From Candidatus Staskawiczbacteria bacterium (GTDB taxonomy: Bacteria; Patescibacteriota; Minisyncoccia; Minisyncoccales; Staskawiczbacteraceae), in assembly GCA_903845295.1 (NCBI GenBank), contig CAIMWV010000010.1, positions 1-56,434 on the forward strand: a DNA stretch of 56,434 nucleotides. The letters are read 5' to 3'. A model generated the notes under the pieces. That model was not told the origin of the DNA. It ran no database searches and was given only the letters and a program-made list of their open reading frames with translations. The translations under genes and the position numbers were made by a program. Shown here one piece after another: positions 1 through 8,069 of this stretch (the stretch's first letter is position 1; every line of letters starts with the position of its first letter).

Positions 1-2
1 AT

Positions 3-935
3 AACATTTTCACCAATCCCTTTTATGCCGGCATTTTTGAATATGGGAAAGGAAATATCCAATATGAAGGAAAGCACGAAAAAATGATTACCCTTGAAGA
101 ATACGATAGGGTTCAGAAAATTCTTGGGAGAAAAGGCAAACCAAGACCAAAAACACACCGCTTTGCTTTTACCGGATCCATTCGATGCGCTGAATGTGGT
201 TGCCTTTTTACGGCCATCGAAAAAGAAAAGATTATTAAAAAAACGGGTGAATTTAAAAGCTTTACATACTACTACTGCACAAGAAAAAAGAAAGATATTA
301 AATGCACTCAAAATAGATCCTTAACTAAGGACATATTAGAAGGACAAATTCAAAATGAAATTAAAAAATATACAATACTTCCCGAGTTTTTGAGTTGGGC
401 TTTGGAGATATTAAATGAAAGGAACGATAGGGAGATTGAAGACAGGAGCAAAATTTACGAGACACAACAAAAGGCGGTAGTTAAATCACAAAACGAATTA
501 GACGAATTAACTAAAATGAGGTATCGCCTGCTAATTGACGACGAGGCTTTTTTGAAAGAGAAAAAAGAACTTCAATCTAAGATAGGTAAACTTAAAGAAA
601 AGTTGAAAGGAACCGAAGCCAGAGCAGAAAAATGGCTTGAGCTTACAGAGAGAACCTTTAATGTCGCTACCTATGCCGGACAAAGATTCTTATCCGGAGG
701 GTTAGAACTGAAGAAGGAAATACTACTGACGTTGGGAGCATACCCTCTTATTAGAGAGCGAAAACTGGTTCTTGAACCCTATGAGTGGTTTATACCAATC
801 AAAAATGACTATCCTCCGTTAGAGGAGGCATATTTAAGGTTAGAACTGGGTAAAACAGGTCAAAATAGGCACAAAATGGAGGCGTTAACCTCCATTCGTA
901 CACAGTGGCGCGGGCGAGGGGATTTGAACCCCTGA
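3..935 (+). CDS. Large serine recombinase, C-terminal part (5' end outside window)
   Basis: The reading frame is open from base 3 and reads NPFYAGIFEYGKG before the first internal ATG at 84, so the gene begins upstream of the window. What remains is the end of the recombinase domain, a zinc beta-ribbon (CAEC, then YYC and KC about 30 residues later) and a long coiled coil, as in large serine recombinases that integrate mobile elements. The catalytic serine domain would lie upstream. The stop codon falls inside the tRNA-Asp gene, and the last nine residues (RGRGDLNP) are the antisense of that tRNA. This suggests the C-terminus was created or trimmed by insertion beside the tRNA. Family assignment is firm; activity cannot be judged from a fragment. 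Confidence 0.85.
   Translation, partial: NIFTNPFYAGIFEYGKGNIQYEGKHEKMITLEEYDRVQKILGRKGKPRPKTHRFAFTGSIRCAECGCLFTAIEKEKIIKKTGEFKSFTYYYCTRKKKDIKCTQNRSLTKDILEGQIQNEIKKYTILPEFLSWALEILNERNDREIEDRSKIYETQQKAVVKSQNELDELTKMRYRLLIDDEAFLKEKKELQSKIGKLKEKLKGTEARAEKWLELTERTFNVATYAGQRFLSGGLELKKEILLTLGAYPLIRERKLVLEPYEWFIPIKNDYPPLEEAYLRLELGKTGQNRHKMEALTSIRTQWRGRGDLNP
875..896. repeat. Inverted repeat near the recombinase 3' end
   Basis: An 8-bp perfect inverted repeat (AATGGAGG / CCTCCATT) with a 6-base loop lies between the recombinase body and tRNA-Asp. It could be a weak terminator or part of a recombination junction. No T-run follows. Confidence 0.4.
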
Positions 936-984
936 TCTCCTCCGTGACAGGGAGGCGTCTTAAACCAGGCTGGACTACGCCCGC
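909..984 (-). tRNA. tRNA-Asp (GTC)
   Basis: The minus strand folds into a standard cloverleaf: acceptor GCGGGCG paired with CGCCCGC, discriminator G, anticodon arm CCTCC-CTGTCAC-GGAGG giving anticodon GTC, and T-arm with loop TTCAAAT. CCA is not encoded. The converging recombinase ORF overlaps its 3' half. Confidence 0.93.
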
Positions 985-1012
985 ATTTTATTAAATTTTT
1001 CCTTAGACTCGG

Positions 1013-1044
1013 CCTGCACTGAGCGAGTGAAACGAGTCGAAGTG
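1013..1044. repeat. Short palindromic interspersed repeat, copy next to tRNA-Met
   Basis: CAC and GTG flanks enclose a core running TGAGC to TCGAA, the same family as the repeats listed under findings (core TTCGRCARGCTCA on the other strand). It lies between two tRNA genes and could influence processing of their transcript. Confidence 0.5.
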
Positions 1045-1118
1045 TGCCGAGGGAGAGATTCGAACTCTCGACCTCGTCGTTATGAGTGACGCGCTCTTAC
1101 CAACTGAGCTACCCCGGC
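1045..1118 (-). tRNA. tRNA-Met (CAT), elongator type
   Basis: Acceptor GCCGGGG pairs with CCTCGGC (one G-U) with discriminator A. The D-arm AGCTCAGTTGGTAAGAGC is canonical, the anticodon loop CTCATAA gives CAT, and the T-loop is TTCGAAT. The normal 1-72 pair and D-arm favour elongator Met; a CAT-reading Ile2 tRNA cannot be excluded from the primary sequence. Confidence 0.88.
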
Positions 1119-1123
1119 GAATT

Positions 1124-1363
1124 TTAATTTTGGATTAATTTTAACTTCTTGTTGCGTGTCATATTTTTAACCTCCCTTTCTCTTTTTAGCGCTATTATCT
1201 TATTATCATATTTTTCAGAAAATACAATTTCCTCCGGAATATGTGACCTTGTATATCTTCCGCCCTTTCCGCTTTTATGCTTCTCAAATCGTTTTTCTAA
1301 ATCATTGGTCGAACCGGTATACAAAGAACCATCCTTGCATTTGATTATATAAACAAACCACAT
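1124..1363 (-). CDS. Small GIY-YIG domain protein (UPF0213/YhbQ-like)
   Basis: This 79-residue protein is a single GIY-YIG nuclease-fold domain: VYII near residue 4, LYTGST near 14 (the GIY and YIG strands), the conserved Arg in EKRFEKH, and a C-terminal acidic and basic helix (KREREVK). Stand-alone proteins of this size are common in bacteria and have been linked to DNA repair or structure-specific cleavage, but few are characterised. It sits among tRNA genes beside a recombinase, a usual place for cargo of an integrated element. Confidence 0.85.
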   Translation of the reverse strand: MWFVYIIKCKDGSLYTGSTNDLEKRFEKHKSGKGGRYTRSHIPEEIVFSEKYDNKIIALKREREVKNMTRNKKLKLIQN

Positions 1364-1382
1364 TTACCTTAAGTTAATTATG

Positions 1383-1453
1383 TTGGGCCGCCCCGAATTG
1401 CACGGGGGCCTGCAGCTTATGAGACTGCCGAGGTACTACTCCTCCACGGCCCG
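1383..1453 (-). tRNA. Initiator-like tRNA-Met (CAT), unusual D- and T-loops
   Basis: The minus strand gives acceptor CGGGCCG against CGGCCCA, leaving the C1-A72 mismatch that marks bacterial initiator tRNA. The anticodon loop CTCATAA gives CAT. Two details are odd: the D-loop is only 7 nt (AGTAGTA) with no GG pair, and the T-loop reads TGCAATT, so position 55 is G rather than T. The variable loop is 4 nt. The D- and T-loop changes would weaken the normal G18-psi55 and G19-C56 elbow contacts. It could be a functional divergent initiator or a decayed copy. Confidence 0.7.
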
Positions 1454-1520
1454 ATGTATGTTTATTACTGTAATACAAAAAATCAATAAAATCAAGTCCA
1501 TCATTTTTTAAAGACGCATG

Positions 1521-1548
1521 TTACGATTTTATAATTTTGTGATAAAAT
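1521..1548 (+). promoter_or_regulatory. Likely promoter of the MBL-fold gene (leaderless start)
   Basis: A TAAAAT -10 box with an upstream TG (extended -10) lies at 1543-1548, and a weak -35 TTACGA at 1521. The -10 ends 8 bases before the ATG at 1557, so the transcript would begin about at the start codon. No ribosome binding site is present. Confidence 0.5.
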
Positions 1549-1556
1549 GATTAAAT

Positions 1557-2963
1557 ATGAAAATAAATTTTTTAGGAGCAGCTCAAAACGTAACCGGATC
1601 CAAACATTTAATCCAAACCCAGGGATATAATTTGCTTTTAGATTGCGGTTTATACCAGGGCAGGAGAGACGAATCCAACAGGTTAAACAGCACCCTTCCT
1701 TTTGAAGCTACAGAGATAAATGCTGCCATACTTTCACATGCGCACTTAGACCATTGCGGGACTTTGCCAATTTTAGTCAAAAACGGATTTAAAGGAAAAA
1801 TTTGCTGCACTCCGGCAACGGCGGAAATAGCAAGATATATTTTATTGGATTCTGCTGAAATACAAAAGCAGGATTGCGAATATTTGAACAGGCATTTAAA
1901 TCCCGGCGACAAGGAATTTATCCCGATTTATACGCCAGAAGATGTCCAGAAAGTTCTTGAACATTTTGAAACGGTTGATTATTTCAGGCAAACCAATAAA
2001 TGGACGGAATTAAATGAAAATATACGATTTAAACTTTACGATGCCGGCCATATTTTGGGATCTGCGATAATTTTTTTGGAAATAAAGGAAAATGGACTGA
2101 CGAAAACGCTCGCCTTTACCGGCGACATGGGCAGGGAGTATTCTCCTCTTTTGCGCTCCCCCGAATATATAGCTGAAGATACGGAAACCCTTATCACAGA
2201 ATGCACCTATGGCGACAGAAACCACAAACCCCTGTCAGATGCAACCAGCGATTTTAAAGATGTTATCGATACCGCTATTAAAAATAAAGGCAAAATAATT
2301 GTTCCAGCTTTTTCTTTGGGCAGGACACAGGACATCATTTATATCTTGCACAAACTTTTAGACGAAAAGCTCATCCCCTCTTTGCCAATATATATAGACA
2401 GCCCGCTTGCTGAAAACATCACGGAAATTTTCCCCAAATATATAAAAGATTTCAATGACAATTTCTGGAAAGATTTTGGAAGCCGCGGCGATTCGCCATT
2501 CTTATTAAAAAATTTAACGTACGTACGGTCCCAGGAAAAATCCAAAGCATTAAATAACAAACCGGGGCCTTTGATGATTATTTCTGCTTCGGGAATGTGC
2601 GAGGGCGGAAGAGTATTGCACCACCTGAAAAATAATATAGAAAATCCTCAAAATATAATTTTACTGGCGGGATACCAGGCTGAAAATACCTTGGGAAGAA
2701 AAATTCTGGAAGGCCAAAGCCCTGTAAAAATATTCGGTAAAAATTACGACGTCAGGGCCCAGGTAAAAGTCCTTAACGAATTCTCAGCCCATGCCGACCA
2801 AAACGATCTTTTGTCGTATATCTCGCATATCAAAAACTTGCAGAGAATATTCTTGGTGCATACGGAGCTCCCCCAGTCAACAGCTTTCAAAAATATATTG
2901 GAAAAATCTTATCCATCTCTGCCGATTGAAATCCCTGCAATGGGCAGTATATTTGAAGTATAA
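1557..2963 (+). CDS. MBL-fold/beta-CASP RNA-processing nuclease (CPSF73/YSH1-like)
   Basis: The 468-residue protein has the metallo-beta-lactamase signature HAHLDHC (H61, H63, D65, H66) after an FLGAAQNVTGS opening. A beta-CASP domain follows, then a C-terminal RMMBL segment with FSAHAD and the terminal VHTE motif. This order is typical of RNA-specific metallo-hydrolases related to archaeal and eukaryotic CPSF73, so an endo- or exonucleolytic role in RNA processing is likely. It is not RNase J, which is longer with a different C-terminus. The protein is complete and transcribed alone in the plus direction. Confidence 0.9.
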   Translation: MKINFLGAAQNVTGSKHLIQTQGYNLLLDCGLYQGRRDESNRLNSTLPFEATEINAAILSHAHLDHCGTLPILVKNGFKGKICCTPATAEIARYILLDSAEIQKQDCEYLNRHLNPGDKEFIPIYTPEDVQKVLEHFETVDYFRQTNKWTELNENIRFKLYDAGHILGSAIIFLEIKENGLTKTLAFTGDMGREYSPLLRSPEYIAEDTETLITECTYGDRNHKPLSDATSDFKDVIDTAIKNKGKIIVPAFSLGRTQDIIYILHKLLDEKLIPSLPIYIDSPLAENITEIFPKYIKDFNDNFWKDFGSRGDSPFLLKNLTYVRSQEKSKALNNKPGPLMIISASGMCEGGRVLHHLKNNIENPQNIILLAGYQAENTLGRKILEGQSPVKIFGKNYDVRAQVKVLNEFSAHADQNDLLSYISHIKNLQRIFLVHTELPQSTAFKNILEKSYPSLPIEIPAMGSIFEV

Positions 2964-3008
2964 AAAAACAGCAGTTTTGCGACTTGCTTGGGTCTCGTAA
3001 AGTTATCC

Positions 3009-3518
3009 TTAAAGATTCTTTACCATTATCACGGCTTCTTTAAGCTCGCTGAATCTTTCACGGTCTATTTCCCTAATGCGGACTTTCTTGAATCCGCATT
3101 TTTTGTACAAACTGATCACCGGATGAAATTGTTTTACCCGCAGACCAATTAATTTTGCTTCCAAAGTTCTTTTCGCTTGGTAAAGCGCAGTTTGTATCAG
3201 CGCTGTCCCAATCCCAAACCTCCGAAATTCTTGAGTAACTCCGATTGTCCACACCCACCATGGCGCGTAACAAACGTGGTATTTGGCAGGAATTGAACTG
3301 ACAATGATCACGCCACGTATCTTGCCCTCAACCTCGGCGACCAAAACAATCTTCGCGGTTCTGAGCTGCATCACCCAGGATACTCTGACACTCAAATTTA
3401 TTTGTTGTTCTTTCCCGCCAACTTCCAGTATGCCTTCTAAATCATCTGCTGTGGCATACCGTATAATTGTTTCTTTTCCGTCTGGTTGGAATCTTTTTAG
3501 TATCCGCTGGCCATTCAT
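3009..3518 (-). CDS. GNAT-family N-acetyltransferase
   Basis: This 169-residue protein has the GNAT fold: a TADDLEGI first helix, the beta-bulge strand WTIGVTQEFR, and the acetyl-CoA pyrophosphate loop RRFGIGTALI. The late VISLYKKCGFKKV helix and strand typical of RimI-like enzymes follows. The substrate cannot be told. The ATG at 3518 is supported by a strong AAGGAGG site 5 bases upstream, which is unusual in this window and suggests efficient translation or recent acquisition. Confidence 0.85.
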   Translation of the reverse strand: MNGQRILKRFQPDGKETIIRYATADDLEGILEVGGKEQQINLSVRVSWVMQLRTAKIVLVAEVEGKIRGVIIVSSIPAKYHVCYAPWWVWTIGVTQEFRRFGIGTALIQTALYQAKRTLEAKLIGLRVKQFHPVISLYKKCGFKKVRIREIDRERFSELKEAVIMVKNL

Positions 3519-3551
3519 GGAACCTCCTTATCGTTGATCTTAAGAACAGAT

Positions 3552-3589
3552 TGATAATTTATCATTAACATTTTTATCACAAATGTCAA
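3552..3589 (-). promoter_or_regulatory. Promoter and possible operator of the GNAT gene
   Basis: On the minus strand a perfect -35 TTGACA (3584-3589) is followed after 16 bp by TAATGA (3562-3567). A perfect palindrome TGATAA-A-TTATCA at 3552-3564 overlaps the -10/start region and could be a repressor site. The promoter is moderately supported; the operator is a guess. Confidence 0.5.
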
Positions 3590-3594
3590 TAACT

Positions 3595-3624
3595 AAAAAC
3601 ACCCGGCGCGCCGGGTGTTTTTTT
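3595..3624. terminator. Bidirectional rho-independent terminator after lepA
   Basis: A perfect palindromic stem of ACACCCGGCG and its complement is flanked by A- and T-runs on both sides, so it can stop transcription from either direction. It ends the minus-strand murJ-lepA unit. Confidence 0.9.
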
Positions 3625-3649
3625 ATAAATATTATGCTCTGAAAACTTC

Positions 3650-3671
3650 TACCCTTCGGCAAGCTCAGGGT
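3650..3671. repeat. Short palindromic interspersed repeat, copy at lepA 3' end
   Basis: The sequence ACCC-TTCGGCAAGCTCA-GGGT has a perfect 4-bp flank pair around the family core. It lies directly against the lepA stop codon. Confidence 0.65.
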
Positions 3672-5474
3672 CTACGCACGAAAAACTTCTAAAAATGCTT
3701 TTGTCGGGACGTTTACCTTTCCCTTTGCTTTCATCAGCTTTTTACCTTTTTTCTGCTTTTCCCTAAGCTTGTTTTTCCTTGTTATATCTCCACCGTACAA
3801 ATATCCTGCGACATCTTTCATATAGGCCCTGATTGTTTCCCTGGCGATGACTTTTCCTCCGATTACCGCCTGCAAGGCAACGGAAAATTGCTCGGGAGGC
3901 AGGACTTCCTTTAATTTTTCAACCATTTTCTTTCCCTCAAAATAAGCTTCATCCTGAGCGACAATCCTTGAAAATGCCTCCTCTTTCTGGCCGGCAACCC
4001 AAATTTCCATTTTCGCCAGCTTGCCGGGCCTATACCCTAAAAGGTTATAACTCATTGAGGCATAACCCTGGCTGGCGGTTTTTATTTTGTCGTATAAATT
4101 GGCAATGATGCCCCGCAAAGGAGTTTCAAAAATTATGATTACCCTTTCCGGACTCAGATAATTTGTCGTAATATAATTTCCTTTCAGACTCTTTAAAATT
4201 TCCATTAATTTTCCCACCTGGTTTGACGGAGCAATAACTTCCAAGGACACCCACGGCTCCTCAGTACTCTTTATTGCAGAAGGATTTTCCGGCCAGTCAG
4301 AAGCTGAATAGATCAAAATCTCCTTGCCTTTCTGGTTAAAAATTTTATAAACAACCGACGGCGTTGAAATCACCAGATCCAAACCAAATTCCCTCTGCAA
4401 TCTTTCTGAAATAATTTCTATATGCAAAGTTCCCAAAAATCCACAGTTAAATCCCCTGCCTAAAGCTTCTTTCATTTCCTGTTCAAAAACCAGCGCGGGA
4501 TCCGATAGTTTCAATTTTGACAAGGCAACCTTCAATAAATCGAAATCATCCGGATTTTCCGGATACAAGCTGGCAAAAACCATGGGCTTCGGCTTTTGGT
4601 ATCCGGGCAAAGGCTCAACCGTACCCCTTGTATTTATATTCTGTAATTTTATAATCGTATCTCCGGCTGTAACTTTTCCGGGCTCCTTAATTCCTGTGGC
4701 AATATACCCGATGTCGCCGGCCTTAATTTTATCTTTTGGCGCAAATGTCGGATTTAAATACCCTAATTCTTTTACTTCAGCCGGGGTTTTGGTTGCCATC
4801 AACTCAATTTTTTCTCCGTTGGAAATCTCCCCGTCAACAACGCGCACAAAAGCAATAACGCCTTTAAAAGAATCGTATTCCGAATCAAAAATTAGAGCCC
4901 GGAAATCATTTTTTACAGATTCTTTCGGAGGAGGAACTTCTTTTATAATTGTTGCTAAAACTTGCTCAACGTTTGTTCCGTCTTTGGCGGAAATTTTCAG
5001 AATTTCTTCCGGTAAAACCTGCAACAGATTTGAAAGCTCTTCAACTGTTTCTTCCACCCTTGCAATCGGAGAGTCAATTTTGTTTACAACCGGAATAATT
5101 TTTAGATTTTGATTTTTTGCCAATTCCAAATTAGCCAATGTCTGCGCCTGGATTCCCTGGGTTGCATCAACCAATAAAACAGTTCCTTCAACTGCTTCCA
5201 AAGACCTTGAAACCTCGTAAGAAAAATCAACGTGGCCGGGGGTATCAACCAAATTCAAAATATAATCTTTGCCCTCAAATTTATAATTCATCCTTATAGC
5301 TTTCAGCTTTATGGTAATCCCCTTTTCTCTTTCCAAATCCATAGAATCTAAAAACTGTGGCATCATTTTTTTTGGATCAATAGTTCCGGTCAACTCCAAA
5401 AGCCGATCGGCTAATGTACTCTTGCCGTGGTCAATGTGTGCAATTATTGAAAAATTTCTTATATTTTCTTGCAT
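3672..5474 (-). CDS. lepA: Elongation factor 4 (LepA), translational GTPase
   Basis: The protein is full length (600 residues). The G1 loop HIDHGKST is at 13-20, G3 DTPGHVDF at 77, and G4 NKID at 131. The EF-G-like domains and the LepA-specific C-terminal domain follow (YRPGKLAKMEIWVAGQ, then GGDITRKNKLREKQKKGKKLM and KVNVPTKAF). EF4 acts on the ribosome and is linked to back-translocation and 30S biogenesis. It lies 9 bp downstream of murJ on the same strand and is probably co-transcribed with it. The terminator at 3595-3624 closes the unit. Confidence 0.98.
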   Translation of the reverse strand: MQENIRNFSIIAHIDHGKSTLADRLLELTGTIDPKKMMPQFLDSMDLEREKGITIKLKAIRMNYKFEGKDYILNLVDTPGHVDFSYEVSRSLEAVEGTVLLVDATQGIQAQTLANLELAKNQNLKIIPVVNKIDSPIARVEETVEELSNLLQVLPEEILKISAKDGTNVEQVLATIIKEVPPPKESVKNDFRALIFDSEYDSFKGVIAFVRVVDGEISNGEKIELMATKTPAEVKELGYLNPTFAPKDKIKAGDIGYIATGIKEPGKVTAGDTIIKLQNINTRGTVEPLPGYQKPKPMVFASLYPENPDDFDLLKVALSKLKLSDPALVFEQEMKEALGRGFNCGFLGTLHIEIISERLQREFGLDLVISTPSVVYKIFNQKGKEILIYSASDWPENPSAIKSTEEPWVSLEVIAPSNQVGKLMEILKSLKGNYITTNYLSPERVIIIFETPLRGIIANLYDKIKTASQGYASMSYNLLGYRPGKLAKMEIWVAGQKEEAFSRIVAQDEAYFEGKKMVEKLKEVLPPEQFSVALQAVIGGKVIARETIRAYMKDVAGYLYGGDITRKNKLREKQKKGKKLMKAKGKVNVPTKAFLEVFRA

Positions 5475-5483
5475 TTTATTTCT

Positions 5484-7157
5484 TCAAAATTTTTGTTCCT
5501 TAGCTGGATATAAAAACTTTTTTAGGAATGAGTCAATTATGGTTTTGTTCTCGGGAGATTTTAGTAAATGGGTAGCGATGGCATAAGTTACAACGCCGGC
5601 AGTTCCGGATATAATTAATTGGAAAAATATTCCCCAGAAGGTCTGTAAGCTTACAACTGACCCGAGCCACTGCCTTATTAAAAAAGTAAGAATAAACATT
5701 ATTAAGCTGGCAATTAATATTTTATATATAGAATTATGAATTTCTTCCACGTGTAATTTTGGAAATTTTTTATAAAACATATACAAAAGCAAAGAACATT
5801 CTAAAACAGCTGTAATTGTATAAGCCAAAGCCAAAGCAATAACGCCAATATTTGCAACTCCCCCCAATCTTAATATGCTTTGCAAAAAAAGATTAAATCC
5901 GGCTGAAAACCTGACAAGCCACACAAGCAGCAAGCTAAGTGCTATATTAAAAGCAACTGTCAATCCGCTGATTATTGCCGGAATTTTTGTGTTATGGGCT
6001 GCATAAAATGTTTTTGATAAAAATAAAATAAGCGCCTGGGCAATTAAGTTTAAAGCTAAAATACCGAGGCAGGCGGTTGTTAATTTTGTATCTGCCCAGC
6101 CAAATTTGCCGACTCCCAAAACAACCCTGACTATCTGCGCCCTTAAAATCAAAAGAAGCAAACTTATTGGAACTACCAAAAAAATAATCTGGCGGAATAT
6201 GCTGGAAAACTTTCTTAAAAACTCGTCATTTTCTTCTTTCAAAAAAGCCATGGACATTGAGGGAAAGGCGGCTGTTGAAACAGAAACTGCGACAGCGTTG
6301 ACCAGAATTGATGACAAATTATTTGCCAAATTAAAAACTGCTATAGAACCTGACAACAAAGTTGAAGCAATTGCCGTGGTGGCAATTGTGTTCAGCTGCC
6401 CGGCCCCTAATCCCAATGACCTTGGAATCATCATTTTTATTGTTTTTACAACTCCGGGATCTTTATAGTTAAAACTTGCCTTATATCTAAAACCGGAAAA
6501 AAAGAATGCCGGCAACTGGACTATTAAGTGCAAAATTCCCCCCAACACCACTCCCCAAGCCAGCCCTTGCAACCCAAATTTTGGCACAAAAAATAAAATC
6601 CCGATTATTATGCCAAGGTTATATAATAAAGGGGCTAAAGCTGTTACCAAAAATCTGTGAAAAACCTGCAAAATCCCGCTTATCATATTTGAAGCCCCCA
6701 GAATAATCGGGCTCAAGAACATAATACGCATTAATATAACAGCCATTTCCTTTTTCTGTCCGGAAAATCCCGGAGCCATAAAAGAAACAATTAGCGGAGT
6801 AAAAATTATTAAAATTACGCAAACAATAATTAAAAATCCTAAGAACACATTTAAAAGCGTTGAAACATATCTCCACGCATCTTCTTTGGATTTGATTAAA
6901 TACCCGCTAAATATAGGAATCACTGCCGCTGCTATTGCGCCAAAAATCAAAATCAAAGCAATAAAATCCGGAACAGTAAAAGCTGCATAATAAACATCCA
7001 GTTCATTGCCGGCGCCGAAGGTGCCTGCTAAAAGGCGGTCTCTTAACAAACCTAAAACAGCCGATATTAAATAAGAAATTGCCAATATTAAAGAGGCAGA
7101 ACTTATGGATTTTGTCTGAGAATTAAGAAATTTTTGAATCAATTTTTTTTCTTGCAC
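5484..7157 (-). CDS. murJ: Lipid II flippase MurJ
   Basis: The 557-residue protein consists of about 14 hydrophobic segments, with the MurJ/MVF opening SASLILAISYLISAVLG-LLRDRLLAGTFGAG and a conserved GGVLHLIVQLPAF stretch. It moves lipid-linked peptidoglycan precursor across the cytoplasmic membrane. The start is GTG at 7157. GAAGG touches it with no spacer and so cannot act as a ribosome site, while TATATA 6 bases upstream would place the transcript start at or near the GTG (leaderless). It leads a unit with lepA. Confidence 0.95.
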   Translation of the reverse strand: MQEKKLIQKFLNSQTKSISSASLILAISYLISAVLGLLRDRLLAGTFGAGNELDVYYAAFTVPDFIALILIFGAIAAAVIPIFSGYLIKSKEDAWRYVSTLLNVFLGFLIIVCVILIIFTPLIVSFMAPGFSGQKKEMAVILMRIMFLSPIILGASNMISGILQVFHRFLVTALAPLLYNLGIIIGILFFVPKFGLQGLAWGVVLGGILHLIVQLPAFFFSGFRYKASFNYKDPGVVKTIKMMIPRSLGLGAGQLNTIATTAIASTLLSGSIAVFNLANNLSSILVNAVAVSVSTAAFPSMSMAFLKEENDEFLRKFSSIFRQIIFLVVPISLLLLILRAQIVRVVLGVGKFGWADTKLTTACLGILALNLIAQALILFLSKTFYAAHNTKIPAIISGLTVAFNIALSLLLVWLVRFSAGFNLFLQSILRLGGVANIGVIALALAYTITAVLECSLLLYMFYKKFPKLHVEEIHNSIYKILIASLIMFILTFLIRQWLGSVVSLQTFWGIFFQLIISGTAGVVTYAIATHLLKSPENKTIIDSFLKKFLYPAKEQKF

Positions 7158-7190
7158 CCTTCATATATAAATTTTATAGAAGGCTGTATT
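7152..7190. repeat. Imperfect palindromic leader repeat, murJ copy
   Basis: On the minus strand ACAGCCTTC-(AT-rich)-GAAGGGTGCAAG forms a hairpin that overlaps the murJ start. Related units lie upstream of rnh (9431-9497) and pgk (13725-13793). It may be a promoter-associated repeat. Confidence 0.5.
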
Positions 7191-7233
7191 AATTAATCAT
7201 GATAACCTTTTTTTCTATTTTTTTCAAACAAAC

Positions 7234-7262
7234 AAAAAGCTCGATTTAAAATCGAGTTTTTT
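7234..7262 (-). terminator. rho-independent terminator of rnpB
   Basis: On the minus strand a CTCGATTT / AAATCGAG stem is followed by CTTTTTG, immediately after the rnpB 3' end. Confidence 0.85.
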
Positions 7263-7628
7263 GTTGTCCCAGCAAGACTATAAGCCGAATTCTGTATTAT
7301 GTGATTATCTGTCTTGGCCAATGATTACCCATTAGCTCAGGCGAACTACTTTTAACAGAAGCTTGAGATGTATTTAACCCAATCTCCTGCTTTGTTCTTG
7401 CACCCAATAAGGATTTAGCCGTTTCATTTCAACCTTTCGATTGAACTCGCCCTATTCATCTTGCGATGACGGGCGCCTCGCCCTTTCGGGCTCGGCGTTT
7501 CTGTTCGCACCTCTGTCTTACGACCGATGGCTGTTAGCCACTACATTTTTAACTCCCGAAAAGGGGCGTTGGTGTTCGGACTTTCCTCTCCCTATAACAG
7601 GGAGCAATCACTCATCTTGCTGAGACAC
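7263..7628 (-). ncRNA. rnpB: RNase P RNA (bacterial type A-like)
   Basis: The minus strand carries the two diagnostic halves of the P4 core: GAGGAAAGTCCG near 7577-7588 and ACAGAATTCGGCTTATAG near 7277-7295. The two ends pair as helix P1 (TGTCTCAGCAAG with CTTGCTGGGACA). The length of about 365 nt fits a bacterial RNase P RNA, the ribozyme that trims tRNA 5' ends. Promoter and terminator are both visible. The exact 5' end is inferred from the promoter position. Confidence 0.95.
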
Positions 7629-7632
7629 CTTT

Positions 7633-7660
7633 ACTATACCAGATAATGGTGTTGTGTCAA
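7633..7660 (-). promoter_or_regulatory. rnpB promoter
   Basis: On the minus strand a perfect -35 TTGACA (7655-7660) and a -10 TATAGT (7633-7638) are separated by 16 bp, placing the transcript start near 7626. Confidence 0.8.
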
Positions 7661-7671
7661 GTTGAAATTAT

Positions 7672-7700
7672 TTGACTAAAAATTTCCAGAATTATATGAT
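7672..7700 (+). promoter_or_regulatory. Promoter of the 96-residue membrane protein gene
   Basis: The plus strand has TTGACT (7672-7677), a 17-bp spacer and TATGAT (7695-7700). It is back to back with the rnpB promoter; the two -35 boxes are only 11 bp apart. Confidence 0.75.
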
Positions 7701-7730
7701 AACCTCGGGACACGAAAAGAGAGGTGCAAT

Positions 7731-8021
7731 ATGCTGAAAGATAATATCTCGAGAGAGCTGATAATTTGGCTGCTGCTATTTATAGCGGGAGCCATTGCTT
7801 CAATGTTCTTTGTCATCTACCGAATAGTTGCCATAATTTTCTTCCTGATTTTCTTCACGATGACGCTGAAAAAAACCTCCAAAGACCGGAAACTCAGCGC
7901 ACAAGGAGATCGCTTAGCCGTTTTTTTTGGCAACTTTTTAGGAGCTGTTTTACGCGGAATTACCTGGCCGGTTTTTTTAATATGGCCATACAAACATTCC
8001 GATAAAACAGACGATCACTAA
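7731..8021 (+). CDS. Small membrane protein, unknown function
   Basis: This 96-residue protein has two hydrophobic segments close together (about residues 10-45, including WLLLFIAGAIASMFFVIY and AIIFFLIFFTMTL), a basic linker, and a third hydrophobic stretch near 70-87. I recognise no family. The ATG at 7731 follows a GAGAGGTG ribosome site by about 5 bases. The gene has its own promoter and a terminator directly after the stop, so it is a single-gene unit divergent from rnpB. Confidence 0.75.
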   Translation: MLKDNISRELIIWLLLFIAGAIASMFFVIYRIVAIIFFLIFFTMTLKKTSKDRKLSAQGDRLAVFFGNFLGAVLRGITWPVFLIWPYKHSDKTDDH

Positions 8022-8022
8022 A

Positions 8023-8055
8023 AAACCCGGCGCGTGAACCGGGTTTGTTTTTTTT
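8023..8055 (+). terminator. rho-independent terminator
   Basis: An AAACCCGG / CCGGGTTT stem with an 8-base loop is followed by a long T-run, directly after the small membrane protein gene. Confidence 0.9.
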
Positions 8056-8069
8056 CTAACAAAACTAAT

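Noticed and set aside
4582-5112. Long plus-strand ORF opposite lepA
   Set aside because: It is an antisense shadow of a strongly conserved gene with no start signals or family similarity.
7441-7623. Small plus-strand ORF inside the RNase P RNA
   Set aside because: It lies wholly within conserved rnpB sequence on the other strand and encodes no recognisable protein.
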